The notes under the pieces were generated by a model, which saw nothing but the letters and a program-made list of their open reading frames with translations, was not told the DNA's origin and searched no databases. From Tabrizicola sp. TH137 (lineage in GTDB: Bacteria > Pseudomonadota > Alphaproteobacteria > Rhodobacterales > Rhodobacteraceae), in the NCBI RefSeq assembly GCF_002855575.1, contig NZ_PKRQ01000001.1, positions 248,001 through 312,000 on the forward strand: a DNA stretch of 64,000 nucleotides, in the 5' to 3' direction. The position numbers were made by a program, and so were the translations under genes. This document shows, piece by piece, positions 30,754 through 40,427 of this stretch (position 1 is the stretch's first letter; the number at the start of each line of letters is the position of its first letter).

Positions 30754-31802
30754 CCGATCCACCGCCGTCCCCCCTTGGCCATCATCACGCTCAGCACGAT
30801 CCGCGCCACGTGATGCACCGTCACATAGACCACGCTCATCTGAAGCGAGAGCGCGATCAGGCTCATCTCCGCCAATCCGCCCGGCGCGAAGGCCAGGAAG
30901 ACCGCCGCCACCGGCTCCTCCACCCAACCCGCCAGCACCACGGCGAACCCATAGGCCAGGCCCAGCGCCAATATCGCATTCACCACCGCCAGCCGCGCCG
31001 CCCGCCACAGCAGCGCCCCCTCCGCCCCGGCGAATCGCGCGCCCAGCCCGCAGCCGATCACCACCTGCGTCACCCCCACCAGCCAGGCCGGCGGCACGCC
31101 CTGCACCAGCCCCGCCGCATGGGCCACGGCGGAAAACAGGATCGGCCCGGTCATTATCGCCGCGGGCAGCCGCAGCAACCGCCCCACCCAGACGCCCAAT
31201 CCCCCCGCCGCCAGCAGCACCGCCACCTCATAGACCGTCAAAGGCACCGCCGCCGCCGGCAGTTCCGCCCCGCTGGCCGATCCCACCATGCCCCCGGTCA
31301 GCCCCATGAAGATCAGCGGCACGAAGATGATGGTCAGGATCAGCCGCAGGAATTGCAGCACCGTCATCAACTTGACGTCGCCGCCCGCCTCCTCGCCCAT
31401 CTGCACCGTCTCGATCAACCCGCCCGGCACCGCGCCGAAGAAACTCTCCAGCTTCGGCAACCCGCCCAGGCGAAAGATGGCAAACCCCATCCCATGCGCC
31501 AGCGGCAGAAACAGCAGCAGCGCCAGCATCGAAGGCCACCACGCCCCCGCCTGCCCCAGAACCTCGGGCGTGAAGGCCCCGCCGATCGCCACGCCGATCA
31601 CCGGCACAAAGGCCGTCCGCAGCGTCAGGGGCAGCGTGATCGCTCGCCCGAGGGGCCGCCAGCCCGCCGCCGCGATCACCCCCGTCACCACCAGCGACCC
31701 CAGCAGCAACGCCAGCGGCAGATGCAGCAGCAGCGCCACCCCGCCCCCCGCCGCGCCAAGGCCCAGCGTCATCAGGATCGCCAGCAGATCAGCGCGCGTC
31801 AC
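30750..31802 (-). CDS. AbrB family transporter (ammonia monooxygenase-like membrane protein)
   Basis: A 350-residue membrane protein built of two similar halves of about five hydrophobic segments each, as in the TIGR03082 AbrB duplication family. [20 protein letters not shown] in the first half is the conserved glycine/acidic motif, and [16 protein letters not shown] is its equivalent in the second. It is unrelated to the transcription factor AbrB. The start is GTG 31802, 14 bp inside the preceding gene. Transport substrate unknown. Confidence 0.82.
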   Translation of the reverse strand: MTRADLLAILMTLGLGAAGGGVALLLHLPLALLLGSLVVTGVIAAAGWRPLGRAITLPLTLRTAFVPVIGVAIGGAFTPEVLGQAGAWWPSMLALLLFLPLAHGMGFAIFRLGGLPKLESFFGAVPGGLIETVQMGEEAGGDVKLMTVLQFLRLILTIIFVPLIFMGLTGGMVGSASGAELPAAAVPLTVYEVAVLLAAGGLGVWVGRLLRLPAAIMTGPILFSAVAHAAGLVQGVPPAWLVGVTQVVIGCGLGARFAGAEGALLWRAARLAVVNAILALGLAYGFAVVLAGWVEEPVAAVFLAFAPGGLAEMSLIALSLQMSVVYVTVHHVARIVLSVMMAKGGRRWIG

Positions 31803-32208
31803 GTGCCCTCCACAGCGCGAAGACCATCCCGCCCGACAGCGCCGCAGTCGTCCAGCGGCTGGCCGTCAGACGCCACTCCGCAAGGCTGCGCGGCTCGATC
31901 AGATCGCCATAGCGGATCACCAGCCCCTCCTCGACCACGATCACGGCCAGGGCCGCGCCCCCCGCCAGCAGCGCAGCCAGACACCAACCCCGGCGCGGCC
32001 CGGCGGCCAGCAGGACCAAGGCCCCCAGCAGGGCCGCCAGATGGCACCAGACCACGCCCAGGTCTCCATACCACCGCGCCCGCAGCATCGCCGTGTCGTA
32101 GATCGGATCGCCCCGCGTGCTCAAGGGCAGCACGACCGTCGCCGCGAAATAGCCCGCCGTCACCCCGGCCGACAGCACGGCCACCCTCCAGACCCAGCCC
32201 CGCCACAT
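31789..32208 (-). CDS. Hypothetical small membrane protein
   Basis: A 139-residue protein with four hydrophobic segments (around residues 7-28, 50-68, 74-93 and 115-133). It is not recognised as a named family. ATG 32208 overlaps the slyX stop (TGATG) and its own end overlaps the AbrB-type gene by 14 bp. Translational coupling on both sides makes it a real gene despite the lack of homology evidence. Confidence 0.6.
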   Translation of the reverse strand: MWRGWVWRVAVLSAGVTAGYFAATVVLPLSTRGDPIYDTAMLRARWYGDLGVVWCHLAALLGALVLLAAGPRRGWCLAALLAGGAALAVIVVEEGLVIRYGDLIEPRSLAEWRLTASRWTTAALSGGMVFALWRARDAR

Positions 32209-32399
32209 CACCAATGCGGCGGCTTCACATTGGCGGCAGGCCCCTCGCCCGCCATCGCCTCGCGCTCCGCCTCCCGCTCCACCAGCAGATGCACCAACCG
32301 CGTCAGCCGCTCCAACTCCTTCGCCTGCCCGGCCACCACATCCGACAGGTCATCCACCGCCCGCATCAGATGCGCGACCCGTTCCTCAAGCTCCACCAT
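32208..32399 (-). CDS. slyX: SlyX family protein
   Basis: A 63-residue soluble coiled-coil protein. [22 protein letters not shown] followed by a leucine-rich helix and a basic/acidic tail ending in KPPHW is typical of SlyX. ATG 32399 has GGAGG seven bases upstream. It is divergent from hisS and first of a four-gene overlapping operon. No biochemical role is established for SlyX. Confidence 0.8.
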   Translation of the reverse strand: MVELEERVAHLMRAVDDLSDVVAGQAKELERLTRLVHLLVEREAEREAMAGEGPAANVKPPHW

Positions 32400-32472
32400 C
32401 GCGCCCTCCGCCGCTTGCCGCCTCTTGCCCCTTCCGTTACACGGGCGGCGACAGAAAGCGAAGGTCCGACCC

Positions 32473-34098
32473 ATGGCACAGGACAAATCCACCCGCCGCC
32501 CCCGCGCCGAACCCCCCAAGGGGTTCCGCGACTATTTCGGGGCCGAGGTGACCGAGCGCAAGGCGATGCTCGACAAGGTGGCAGAGGTCTATCATCGCTA
32601 CGGCTTCGACCCGCTGGAAACCAGCGCGGTGGAAACGGTGGAGGCGCTGGGTAAATTCCTCCCCGATGTGGACCGCCCCAATGAAGGCGTCTTCGCCTGG
32701 CAGGACGAGGATCAGGATTGGCTCGCCCTGCGCTATGACCTGACCGCCCCCCTCGCCCGCGTCGCCGCGCAGTTCAGGAACGACCTGCCAGCCCCCTATC
32801 GCCGCTATGCGATGGGCCCCGTCTGGCGCAACGAAAAGCCCGGGCCGGGCCGCTTCCGCCAGTTCTACCAATGCGATGCCGATACCGTCGGCGCGCCCTC
32901 CGTCGCCGCGGATGCGGAGATTTGCGCGATGCTCTCCGACGCGCTCGAAACCGTCGGCATCCCACGCGGCGATTACATCGTGCGCGTCAACAACCGCAAA
33001 GTCCTGAACGGCGTGATGGAGGTGGCGGGTGTCCTCGACCCCACCGATCCCGACCGCTTCGCCAATGAACGCGGCATCGTCCTGCGCGCGATCGACAAGA
33101 TCGACCGTCTGGGAGAGGCGGGCGTCCGCGCCCTCCTCGGCGAAGGCCGCAAGGATGACAGCGGCGATTTCACCAAGGGCGCGGGGCTTTCCCGCCTCCA
33201 GATCGATACGATTATGCGTTTTGTGGACGCACCTTACGCGATCAAGAGTGACTTGAACCAAGCCGCAGCACTTGTTGCAAAAACTGGCGGTGACACTGAC
33301 GTAGTGAACAAGCTCGCCGTTGCAGGAAGCACGCTTGCTGATCTTTTTGGCCCGCCATCACCTGAAACAAACCAACTGCGGAACTTCACCGCGCTCAAAG
33401 TGCTTCGCGACATAGTTCAATCTTCTCCGCAAGGTCTCGAAGGCGTGCAGGAACTCGAAACCATCGCAGACCTGCTCGACCGCCAAGGTTACGGCCCCGA
33501 CCGCATCCTCATCGACCCCGGCGTTGTCCGTGGCCTCGGCTATTACACCGGCCCGGTCTTCGAGGCCGAACTGACCTTCGAAATCCTCGATGAAAAGGGC
33601 CGCAAGCGGCAATTCGGCTCCGTCGCGGGCGGCGGCCGGTATGATGACCTCGTGAAACGCTTCACCGGCCAATCCGTCCCCGCAACCGGCGTCTCCATCG
33701 GCGTGGACCGCCTTCTCGCCGCGCTCCGCGCCAAGGGACGCAGCAGCGCCGATACCCAAGGCCCCATCGTCGTCACCGTCATGGACCGCGACCGCATGGC
33801 CGATTACATGGGCATGGTGGCCGACCTGCGCAACGCGGGCCTGCGGGCCGAGGTCTACTTGGGCAACCCCAAGAACTTCGGCAACCAGCTCAAATATGCC
33901 GACAAGCGCCAATCCCCCATCGCCGTGATCCAGGGCGGGAACGAGGCCGAAAAGGGCAGCGTCATCCTCAAGGACCTCATCCTCGGCGCGCAGATCGCGC
34001 AGAACGCGACGCTGGAGGAATGGAAGGACCGCCCCGCACAGGTCGAGGTTCCGCGCAGCGACCTCGTTGCCGCCGCCCGCAAGATGCTGGGGAAATGA
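32473..34098 (+). CDS. hisS: Histidyl-tRNA synthetase
   Basis: A 541-residue class II aminoacyl-tRNA synthetase that charges tRNA-His. Motif 2 ([20 protein letters not shown]), the histidine-binding [14 protein letters not shown] and motif 3 ([13 protein letters not shown]) are present, with a C-terminal anticodon domain. It looks about 40 residues longer than related enzymes I recall. The excess maps to about residues 245-325, encoded by 33205-33445, where GC falls to roughly 52% by hand count against nearly 70% just upstream and codon choice changes. The frame stays open. The stop overlaps hisZ (ATGA). Confidence 0.93.
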   Translation: MAQDKSTRRPRAEPPKGFRDYFGAEVTERKAMLDKVAEVYHRYGFDPLETSAVETVEALGKFLPDVDRPNEGVFAWQDEDQDWLALRYDLTAPLARVAAQFRNDLPAPYRRYAMGPVWRNEKPGPGRFRQFYQCDADTVGAPSVAADAEICAMLSDALETVGIPRGDYIVRVNNRKVLNGVMEVAGVLDPTDPDRFANERGIVLRAIDKIDRLGEAGVRALLGEGRKDDSGDFTKGAGLSRLQIDTIMRFVDAPYAIKSDLNQAAALVAKTGGDTDVVNKLAVAGSTLADLFGPPSPETNQLRNFTALKVLRDIVQSSPQGLEGVQELETIADLLDRQGYGPDRILIDPGVVRGLGYYTGPVFEAELTFEILDEKGRKRQFGSVAGGGRYDDLVKRFTGQSVPATGVSIGVDRLLAALRAKGRSSADTQGPIVVTVMDRDRMADYMGMVADLRNAGLRAEVYLGNPKNFGNQLKYADKRQSPIAVIQGGNEAEKGSVILKDLILGAQIAQNATLEEWKDRPAQVEVPRSDLVAAARKMLGK

Positions 34099-35195
34099 CA
34101 GCCAAGGCCGCCATCCGACAAGAGGCCGAAAGCCTCTTCGCCGCCTTCCGCGCCGAAGGGGCCGTCCCGGTCGAGACGGATATCCTGCAAACCGCCGAAA
34201 CCCTGCTCGACCTTTACGGCGAAGACATCCGCGCCCGCGCCTATGTCACGACCGATCCCCTGCGCGGCGAAATGATGCTGCGCCCCGATTTTACCGTCCC
34301 CGTGGTGCAGGCCCATATGGCCCATGGCGCGGAACCCGCGCGCTACTGCTATATGGGCGAAGTCTTCCGCAAACAGGACAGCCCCGGCACCCGCGCCAAC
34401 GAATACCTGCAAGTCGGGTTCGAACTCTTCGACCGCACCGCGCCGGAACAGGCCGATGCGCAGGTCTTCGCCCTCTTCGCCCGGCTCCTCGCGCCGCTGT
34501 CCTTGCGCGCCGCCACGGGCGACATCGGCATCCTCATGGCCGCCGTGCGCGGCCTCTCCACCACCGACCGCCGCAAGGCGGCGCTCCTGCGCCACATCTG
34601 GCGCCCCAACCGCTTCCGCGCGCTGCTGGATCGCTTCTCCGGCCGCGCGCCCATGCCCGCCGCCCGCGCCGCGCTGCTCGACCACCTCCAGAAAGACAGC
34701 CCCGAAGCACTGACCCGCGCCGCCGGAACCCTCGTCGGCCTGCGCTCGCCCGAAGACATCGCCGCCCGCGCCCGCGCCCTGATCGACGATGCCGCCACGC
34801 CGCCCATCGCCGCGCCCGAGGCGGCGCTTCTCTACGATCTCCTTTCCCTGCAAGCCCCCGCCCGCGCCGCGCTCAACCATCTGCGCGGCATCACCCCCAT
34901 GCTGCCCGCCATCGCCCCCGCCGTGGACCGCTTCGCCGCCCGCCTCGACGCGCTCGACAGGCTCGGCACAGACACCGAAACACTCCCCTTCGAGGCCAGC
35001 CATGGCCGCACCTCCCTCGAATATTACGACGGCTTCGTCTTCTCCTTCCACGCCGCCGACCCCAGCCTTCCCCCCGTCGCCTCCGGCGGCCGCTATGACG
35101 CGCTGACCGCCGTCCTCGGTCAGGGCCGCTCCATCCCCGCCGTGGGGGGCGTCATCCGCCCCGGCCTCGTCGCCCGGCTGAAAGGGTCCGTCTGA
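34095..35195 (+). CDS. hisZ: ATP phosphoribosyltransferase regulatory subunit
   Basis: A 366-residue paralogue of HisRS lacking the anticodon domain and motif integrity. It forms the hetero-octamer with short-form HisG at the first step of histidine biosynthesis. [14 protein letters not shown] and YMGEVFRKQ correspond to HisRS motifs that have lost tRNA charging. Its ATG overlaps the hisS stop, and its stop overlaps the hisG start (TGATG). Confidence 0.92.
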   Translation: MTAKAAIRQEAESLFAAFRAEGAVPVETDILQTAETLLDLYGEDIRARAYVTTDPLRGEMMLRPDFTVPVVQAHMAHGAEPARYCYMGEVFRKQDSPGTRANEYLQVGFELFDRTAPEQADAQVFALFARLLAPLSLRAATGDIGILMAAVRGLSTTDRRKAALLRHIWRPNRFRALLDRFSGRAPMPAARAALLDHLQKDSPEALTRAAGTLVGLRSPEDIAARARALIDDAATPPIAAPEAALLYDLLSLQAPARAALNHLRGITPMLPAIAPAVDRFAARLDALDRLGTDTETLPFEASHGRTSLEYYDGFVFSFHAADPSLPPVASGGRYDALTAVLGQGRSIPAVGGVIRPGLVARLKGSV

Positions 35196-35902
35196 TGCTC
35201 AAGATCGGCGTCCCCTCCAAAGGCCGGCTGATGGAGAAAACCTTTCAATGGTTCGGCGCGCGCGGCATCGCCATGCGCCAGACCGGGAATGACCGCGAGT
35301 ATTCCGGCGCGGTCGAAGGCATCGACGGTGTCGAACTCGTCCTCCTCTCCGCTGGTGAAATCCCGCGCGAGCTTTCCGCCGGTCGCATCCACCTTGGCGT
35401 CACCGGATCGGACCTCGTCCGCGACAAGCTCGCCGACTGGCCCGCCCAGGTGGCCGAACTCGCCCCCCTCGGCTTCGGCCATGCCGACCTCGTCCTCGCC
35501 GTCCCCGTGGCCTGGATCGACGTCGATACGCTCGATGACCTCGACGCCGCCGCCGCCGCCTTCCGCGCGGCCCATGGCCACCGCCTGCGCATCGCCACGA
35601 AATACCACCGCCTCGTGCGCGAGTTCCTGACGAAAAACGGCGTGGCGGATTATCAACTGGTGGACAGTCAGGGCGCGACCGAAGGCACGGTGAAAAACCT
35701 CACCGCCGAGGCTATCGCCGATATCACCTCCACCGGCGAAACCCTGCGCGCCAACCACCTCAAGGTGCTCTCCGACGGGCTGATCCACCAGTCGCAGGCG
35801 GTGCTCTTCCTTGCCCGCGCCGCCGAATGGGGCGCAGGCGATCGCGCCACCCTCGCCACCCTCTGCGCCCGCCTCGGCGTCACGCCGCCGGCCGACCTCT
35901 GA
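35195..35902 (+). CDS. hisG: ATP phosphoribosyltransferase, short form
   Basis: A 235-residue catalytic subunit that joins ATP and PRPP in the first committed step of histidine synthesis. It begins [28 protein letters not shown] and the PRPP loop VDSQGATEGTVKNL are intact. It lacks the C-terminal regulatory domain of long HisG, which is why hisZ is present. Last of hisS-hisZ-hisG. Confidence 0.95.
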   Translation: MLKIGVPSKGRLMEKTFQWFGARGIAMRQTGNDREYSGAVEGIDGVELVLLSAGEIPRELSAGRIHLGVTGSDLVRDKLADWPAQVAELAPLGFGHADLVLAVPVAWIDVDTLDDLDAAAAAFRAAHGHRLRIATKYHRLVREFLTKNGVADYQLVDSQGATEGTVKNLTAEAIADITSTGETLRANHLKVLSDGLIHQSQAVLFLARAAEWGAGDRATLATLCARLGVTPPADL

Positions 35903-35965
35903 CCGACGCTTGACCCCGTTCCTGCCGGACTACCTCCCTTCTGGTTAACAAAAGGGAAACCCCAC

Positions 35966-36310
35966 ATGCATCTCCGCCTCACCGCCGCCGCCCTCCTCTT
36001 CGCCCTGCCCGCCTTTGCGCAGGACCTCGCCACGGGCGAGGCGATCACCGCCGCCATCTCTGGCAACACGGTCCAAGGCTCCATGGTAGCCTCGGGTGCC
36101 TATACCGAGTTCTACGCCGAAGACGGCACCATCAAGGGCGACGGCTATACCGGCACCTGGAAGGTCGAGGGCGATACGATGTGCTTCGACTATGGCGAAG
36201 GCGCGAATTGCTGGGGCGTGCGGATCAATGGCGATCAGGTCGCCTGGATCAAGGACGGGGCGGAAGACGGCACCGGCACGTTGGTCAAAGGCAATCCGAA
36301 CAATTTCTGA
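35966..36310 (+). CDS. Small secreted protein, unknown function
   Basis: A 114-residue protein with a clear signal peptide (residues 1-18, cleavage at FAQ). The mature ~95-residue domain is beta-rich: GDGYTGTWKVEGDTMCFDYG followed by NCWGVRI and DGTGTLVKG. Two cysteines may bond. It resembles small periplasmic proteins common in Rhodobacterales that I cannot name. AAAGGGAAA precedes the ATG. Monocistronic, convergent with DUF1489. Confidence 0.75.
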   Translation: MHLRLTAAALLFALPAFAQDLATGEAITAAISGNTVQGSMVASGAYTEFYAEDGTIKGDGYTGTWKVEGDTMCFDYGEGANCWGVRINGDQVAWIKDGAEDGTGTLVKGNPNNF

Positions 36311-36370
36311 TCCGTCGCGGATCGGCCACAAGGTGAACGCCCCCCGAACGGGGCGTTCGCGGCGTGGCCA

Positions 36371-36412
36371 CAGTTTGCGGCACAGTTTGCGGCACAGGAT
36401 CCGGCACAGCCG
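36371..36412. repeat. 12-nt tandem repeat, copy 2
   Basis: Two identical units CAGTTTGCGGCA (36371-36382, 36383-36394), a diverged unit CAGGATCCGGCA (36395-36406) and CAGCCG. The arrangement matches the array at 18594-18635 unit for unit from the second unit onward. It lies in the gap between two convergent genes. Confidence 0.75.
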
Positions 36413-36458
36413 GGGCCCGACCCAGAAGCCGCAGCCGCAACCCGTGCCACCACCGCCC

Positions 36459-36522
36459 GCCGCGTTAACGCGGCCCCGGAATTTGCGTCAAATTCCACCG
36501 CGATTTCTGCGTCAGAAATCGC
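36459..36522. terminator. Cluster of three perfect inverted repeats
   Basis: GCCGCGTTAACGCGGC (36459-36474), GGAATTT-GCGTC-AAATTCC (36478-36496) and GCGATTTCTG-CGT-CAGAAATCGC (36500-36522) follow each other with 3-bp gaps. The last reaches the DUF1489 stop. They probably act as a compound terminator for the convergent pair; no T-run follows, so another role is possible. Confidence 0.55.
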
Positions 36523-36950
36523 TACCGCAGCCCGATCTCCGCCAGGGCCTGCGCCAGTTCAGGCGGCAGCGCCTCCTCGCGCGCCCGCCCCTTGGGCAGG
36601 TCGCGCGGGCTCTCCTCCGGGTCCAGATAGCGCCAGCCCTGAAACGGCCGGCGCGGCGCGGCCTCGGTGCGGATCACCTCGGCATCCAGCACCAGCGCAC
36701 AGCGCAGGATACCATCCGCGCCCTCCACTTTCTCAAGCCCGACAAGGCGTTGCCGCGCCAGGATCACCCCCTTGATGACCCAGTAGAGCGACCCGCCCGC
36801 CAGAACCTCCGCCTCGCGCTTGGGCCACATCCGCGTCACATGCACGGCACAGCCCTTGGGCCAGCGATGCCGCTGGCTCTCCTGCCAATCGGTCAGGTCC
36901 TCGACACTGTCCGCCCCGACGCAAAGCTTCAGAATATTGACGTGACCCAC
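36522..36950 (-). CDS. DUF1489 family protein
   Basis: A 142-residue soluble protein. The pattern NILKLCVGADSVEDL near the N-terminus, HVTRMWPKR and GGSLYWVIKGVILARQ match DUF1489, a family largely restricted to alphaproteobacteria. The start is GTG 36950 with GGGGGA upstream. Function unknown. It is divergent from nrdJ. Confidence 0.8.
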   Translation of the reverse strand: MGHVNILKLCVGADSVEDLTDWQESQRHRWPKGCAVHVTRMWPKREAEVLAGGSLYWVIKGVILARQRLVGLEKVEGADGILRCALVLDAEVIRTEAAPRRPFQGWRYLDPEESPRDLPKGRAREEALPPELAQALAEIGLR

Positions 36951-37006
36951 GATTCCCCCGGCGCTTCCGCCCTGAAGGATAGCTGTGGTTAACGTGCCTG
37001 CAAGGT

Positions 37007-37035
37007 TTGACGCATGCCGCCAATGCGCCTATCTT
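37007..37035 (+). promoter_or_regulatory. Sigma-70-type promoter of nrdJ
   Basis: TTGACG (37007-37012) and TATCTT (37030-37035) are separated by exactly 17 bp. Transcription would start near 37042, leaving a leader of about 35 nt before the nrdJ ATG, too short for a cobalamin riboswitch. Confidence 0.65.
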
Positions 37036-37076
37036 GTGCGTTCCGCCGAAAGAACCGCAAAACCAAGGAAAATCGC

Positions 37077-39362
37077 ATGTCCCGATTCGCCGCCCCCATC
37101 GCCGAGCAGATCTGGGATATGAAATACCGCTTCAAGGAAGCCGACGGCACGCCCCTCGACGGCACGGTAGAGGATACATGGCGCCGCATCGCCCGCGCCT
37201 TGGCCGAGGTGGAGGCCGATCCCGCCCATTGGGAGGCGGAATTCTACGCCGCGCTTGAGGATTTCAAATACCTCCCCGCGGGCCGCATCACGGCGGGCGC
37301 AGGCACCGGCCGCTCCGTCACGCTCTTCAACTGCTTCGTCATGGGCACGATCCCCGACAATATGGGCGGCATCTTCGACGGGCTGAAAGAGGCTGCGCTG
37401 ACGATGCAGCAGGGCGGCGGAATCGGCTATGATTTCAGCACCATCCGGCCAAGGGGGGCCGAGGTGAAGGGCGTCGCCGCTGATGCCTCCGGTCCCCTCT
37501 CCTTCATGGATGTCTGGGATGCGATGTGCCGCACCATCATGTCCGCAGGCAGCCGCCGGGGCGCGATGATGGCCACCATGCGCTGCGATCACCCCGATAT
37601 CGAAAGCTTCATCGAAGCGAAGAAAGACCCCGCCCGTTTACGGATGTTCAACCTCTCCGTGCTAGTGACGGATCCCTTCATGGCGGCGGTCAAGGCGGAT
37701 GGTCCTTGGGAACTCGTCTTCGACGGCAAGGTGTACAAGACGGTGCAGGCGCGCGATCTGTGGAACCGGATCATGCGCAACACCTTCGATTTCGCCGAAC
37801 CCGGCGTGATCTTCATCGACCGCATCAATGCGATGAACAACCTCGCCTATTGCGAAACCATCGCCGCCACCAATCCCTGCGGCGAACAGCCCCTGCCGCC
37901 CTATGGCGCCTGCCTTCTGGGCTCCATCAACCTGGCCACACTGGTTAAGGATGCGTTTACCAAGGACGCCGCGATGGACATGGCGGCGCTCGACCGCCTG
38001 ACCCGCACCGCCGTCCGCATGATGGACAACGTGGTCGATGCCAGCCGCTTCCCCCTCCCCCAGCAGGCGGCCGAGGCGCAGGCGAAACGCCGCATCGGCC
38101 TTGGCGTCACCGGTCTGGCCGATGCGCTCCTGATGATCGGCCAACGCTATGGCTCTGAAAAAGCGGCAGAAATCACCGAAGGCTGGATGCATGCCATCGC
38201 CCGCGCCGCCTATCTCGCCTCCGCCGATCTGGCCCGCGAGAAGGGGGCCTTCCCGCTGTTTGACGCCGACAAGTTCCTCTCCTCCGGCGCGCTGGCCCAT
38301 ATGGATGACGACGTGAAGGCCGCCATCCGCCAGCACGGCATCCGCAACGCGCTCCTCACCTCCATCGCTCCCACCGGCACGATCAGCCTCTATGCCGGCA
38401 ACGTCTCCTCCGGCATCGAACCCGTCTTCGCCTATGCCTATACCCGCAAGGTCCTGCAAAAGGACGGCTCCCGCACGGAAGAAGAGGTCGTCGATTACGC
38501 CGTCCGCCTCTGGCGCGAAAAGCACGGCGACGCGCCCCTGCCGGAGTACTTCGTCAACGCCCAGACCCTGCCCCCGCTGGACCATGTCCGCATGCAGGCC
38601 GCCGCGCAGAAATGGGTGGACAGCTCCATCTCCAAGACGATCAACTGCCCTGAAGACATCAGCTTTGACGATTTCAAGGAGGTCTACATGGCCGCCTGGG
38701 ATCAGGGCTGCAAGGGCTGCACCACCTACCGCCCGAACGATGTGACAGGCTCTGTCCTGACCGTCTCGGAAAGCTCCGAGAAAACCCCCGCCGAAGCCCC
38801 CGCCGCCGTCCGCCAGTCGCAGGACGGGGCCGAGGTCGTCTATCTCTCCGAACCGCTCGACCGGCCCGCCGCCCTCGAAGGCCAGACCTACAAGCTGAAA
38901 TGGCCGGGCAGCGAACATGCGCTCTACATCACCATCAACGACATCGTCATCGCCGGCCACCGCCGCCCCTTCGAGGTTTTCATCAACTCCAAGAACATGG
39001 AGCATTTCGCCTGGACCGTCGCCCTGACCCGCATGGTCAGCGCCGTCTTCCGGCGCGGTGGCGACATTTCCTTCGTGGTGGAAGAGCTTAAGGCCGTCTT
39101 CGATCCGCGCGGCGGGGCCTGGATGGACGGGCGCTACATTCCCTCCATCCTCGCGGCCATCGGCGGCGTCATCGAACGCCACCTGATCGACATCGGCTTC
39201 ATCGCGGGCGAAGGGCTGGGCCTGAAATCCGACCCGCAGGCCCAGGTCGTGGCGCTCACCGCCCCCAAGGGCAAGGCCTGCTCCTCCTGCGGCAGCTATG
39301 ACATGCGCATGGTCGAAGGCTGCATGACCTGCGCCTCCTGCGGCTATTCCAAATGCGGCTGA
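37077..39362 (+). CDS. nrdJ: Adenosylcobalamin-dependent (class II) ribonucleotide reductase
   Basis: A 761-residue enzyme reducing ribonucleotides to deoxyribonucleotides with a B12 radical. LFNCFVMG carries a redox cysteine (C86), and NPCGEQ (266-271) is the active-site cysteine motif. A C-terminal cysteine-rich tail (CSSCGSYD, CMTCASCGYSKCG) serves as thiol relay or metal site. ATG 37077 (MSRFAAPI) was chosen over 37014, which lies at the -35 element. It is oxygen-independent and makes the cell need B12, fitting the adjoining cobalamin genes. Confidence 0.95.
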   Translation: MSRFAAPIAEQIWDMKYRFKEADGTPLDGTVEDTWRRIARALAEVEADPAHWEAEFYAALEDFKYLPAGRITAGAGTGRSVTLFNCFVMGTIPDNMGGIFDGLKEAALTMQQGGGIGYDFSTIRPRGAEVKGVAADASGPLSFMDVWDAMCRTIMSAGSRRGAMMATMRCDHPDIESFIEAKKDPARLRMFNLSVLVTDPFMAAVKADGPWELVFDGKVYKTVQARDLWNRIMRNTFDFAEPGVIFIDRINAMNNLAYCETIAATNPCGEQPLPPYGACLLGSINLATLVKDAFTKDAAMDMAALDRLTRTAVRMMDNVVDASRFPLPQQAAEAQAKRRIGLGVTGLADALLMIGQRYGSEKAAEITEGWMHAIARAAYLASADLAREKGAFPLFDADKFLSSGALAHMDDDVKAAIRQHGIRNALLTSIAPTGTISLYAGNVSSGIEPVFAYAYTRKVLQKDGSRTEEEVVDYAVRLWREKHGDAPLPEYFVNAQTLPPLDHVRMQAAAQKWVDSSISKTINCPEDISFDDFKEVYMAAWDQGCKGCTTYRPNDVTGSVLTVSESSEKTPAEAPAAVRQSQDGAEVVYLSEPLDRPAALEGQTYKLKWPGSEHALYITINDIVIAGHRRPFEVFINSKNMEHFAWTVALTRMVSAVFRRGGDISFVVEELKAVFDPRGGAWMDGRYIPSILAAIGGVIERHLIDIGFIAGEGLGLKSDPQAQVVALTAPKGKACSSCGSYDMRMVEGCMTCASCGYSKCG

Positions 39363-39374
39363 GGGGGCACCCCC

Positions 39375-40424
39375 TCAGGCCCGCCGCGCCATCAGCCACA
39401 GGAAGAACAGCCCCCCGCACAGGCCGGTGACCACCCCGATGGGCAGGTCCTCCGGCGCCAGCGCCACCCGCGCCGCCGCATCCGCCCAGATCAGGAACAC
39501 CGCCCCGGCCAGCGCCGAGGCCGGCAGGACGCGCAGATTGTCGCCCCCCACCACCAGCCGCACCAGATGCGGCATCATCAGCCCGACAAAGCCGATCAGC
39601 CCGGAAAAGGCGACCATCACCCCCGTCACCAGCGCGGCCATCACAAAGACCGCCAGCCGGAACCGCCCCACCTCGATGCCGAGGCTCGCCGCCGTCTCAT
39701 CCCCCAGCGCCAGCGCATTCAACCGCCCCGCCTGCGCCCAAAGCCACAGCCCGCAGGGCAGCAGCACCGCCAGCGGCCAGATCAGGTGATCCCATTGCGC
39801 CAGCCCCAGCCCGCCCAGCATCCAGAACACCACCGTATGCGTGGCCCGCGGATCGCCCAGGAAAATCAGGATATTGGCCCCCGCCATGATGACGAAGCTG
39901 ACCGCCACCCCCGCCAGCACCAGCCGGTCCGCGCTCGTGGCCTGCGCCACCCGCGCCACGCCCAGCACCAGCAGCGTCGCTACCAGCGCGCCCCCGAAGG
40001 CCATCAGCGGCACGGTCAGAAGGCCCAGGAACATCCCCGTATGCAGCAGCGCCGCGATGGCCCCGAAGGCCCCGCCCGAGGAAATCCCCAAGAGATGCGG
40101 GTCGGCCAGCGGGTTGCGCGTCACCGCCTGCAACGCCGCACCCACCAGCCCCAGCCCCGCCCCCACCAGCCCCGCCAGCACCACGCGGGGAAAGCGGATG
40201 TCCCAGACGATCGCCGCCTGACCCGCGCTCCACTCCCCCGCCCCGGCCCCCGGCAGCACCCGCTCCAGCGCCACGCCCCAGACAGTGGCCAAGGGCACCG
40301 ACACCGCCCCCACCGACACGGCCATTGCCACCGAAAGCAGCAGCACAGCCGCCACGACCCCGGCCAGACCGGTCCCCAGACCGATCCGCCGCAGCCGCCC
40401 CGCCGACTGTGCCGCCTCCATCAT
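39375..40424 (-). CDS. btuC: ABC permease for cobalamin/corrinoid uptake (BtuC-type)
   Basis: A 349-residue FecCD/BtuC-family inner-membrane permease with about ten hydrophobic segments. ALQAVTRNPLADPHLLGISSG is the family signature, and GFVGLMMPHLVRL is the ATPase-coupling segment. It is last of btuD-btuF-btuC, 3 bp after the binding protein gene. Siderophore importers share this fold, but the cobalamin riboswitch upstream of the operon supports corrinoid transport. Confidence 0.88.
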   Translation of the reverse strand: MMEAAQSAGRLRRIGLGTGLAGVVAAVLLLSVAMAVSVGAVSVPLATVWGVALERVLPGAGAGEWSAGQAAIVWDIRFPRVVLAGLVGAGLGLVGAALQAVTRNPLADPHLLGISSGGAFGAIAALLHTGMFLGLLTVPLMAFGGALVATLLVLGVARVAQATSADRLVLAGVAVSFVIMAGANILIFLGDPRATHTVVFWMLGGLGLAQWDHLIWPLAVLLPCGLWLWAQAGRLNALALGDETAASLGIEVGRFRLAVFVMAALVTGVMVAFSGLIGFVGLMMPHLVRLVVGGDNLRVLPASALAGAVFLIWADAAARVALAPEDLPIGVVTGLCGGLFFLWLMARRA

Positions 40425-40427
40425 CGG

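Noticed and set aside
36951-37076. Cobalamin riboswitch before nrdJ
   Set aside because: The promoter at 37007-37035 leaves only about 35 nt of leader, and no B12-box or aptamer core is present.
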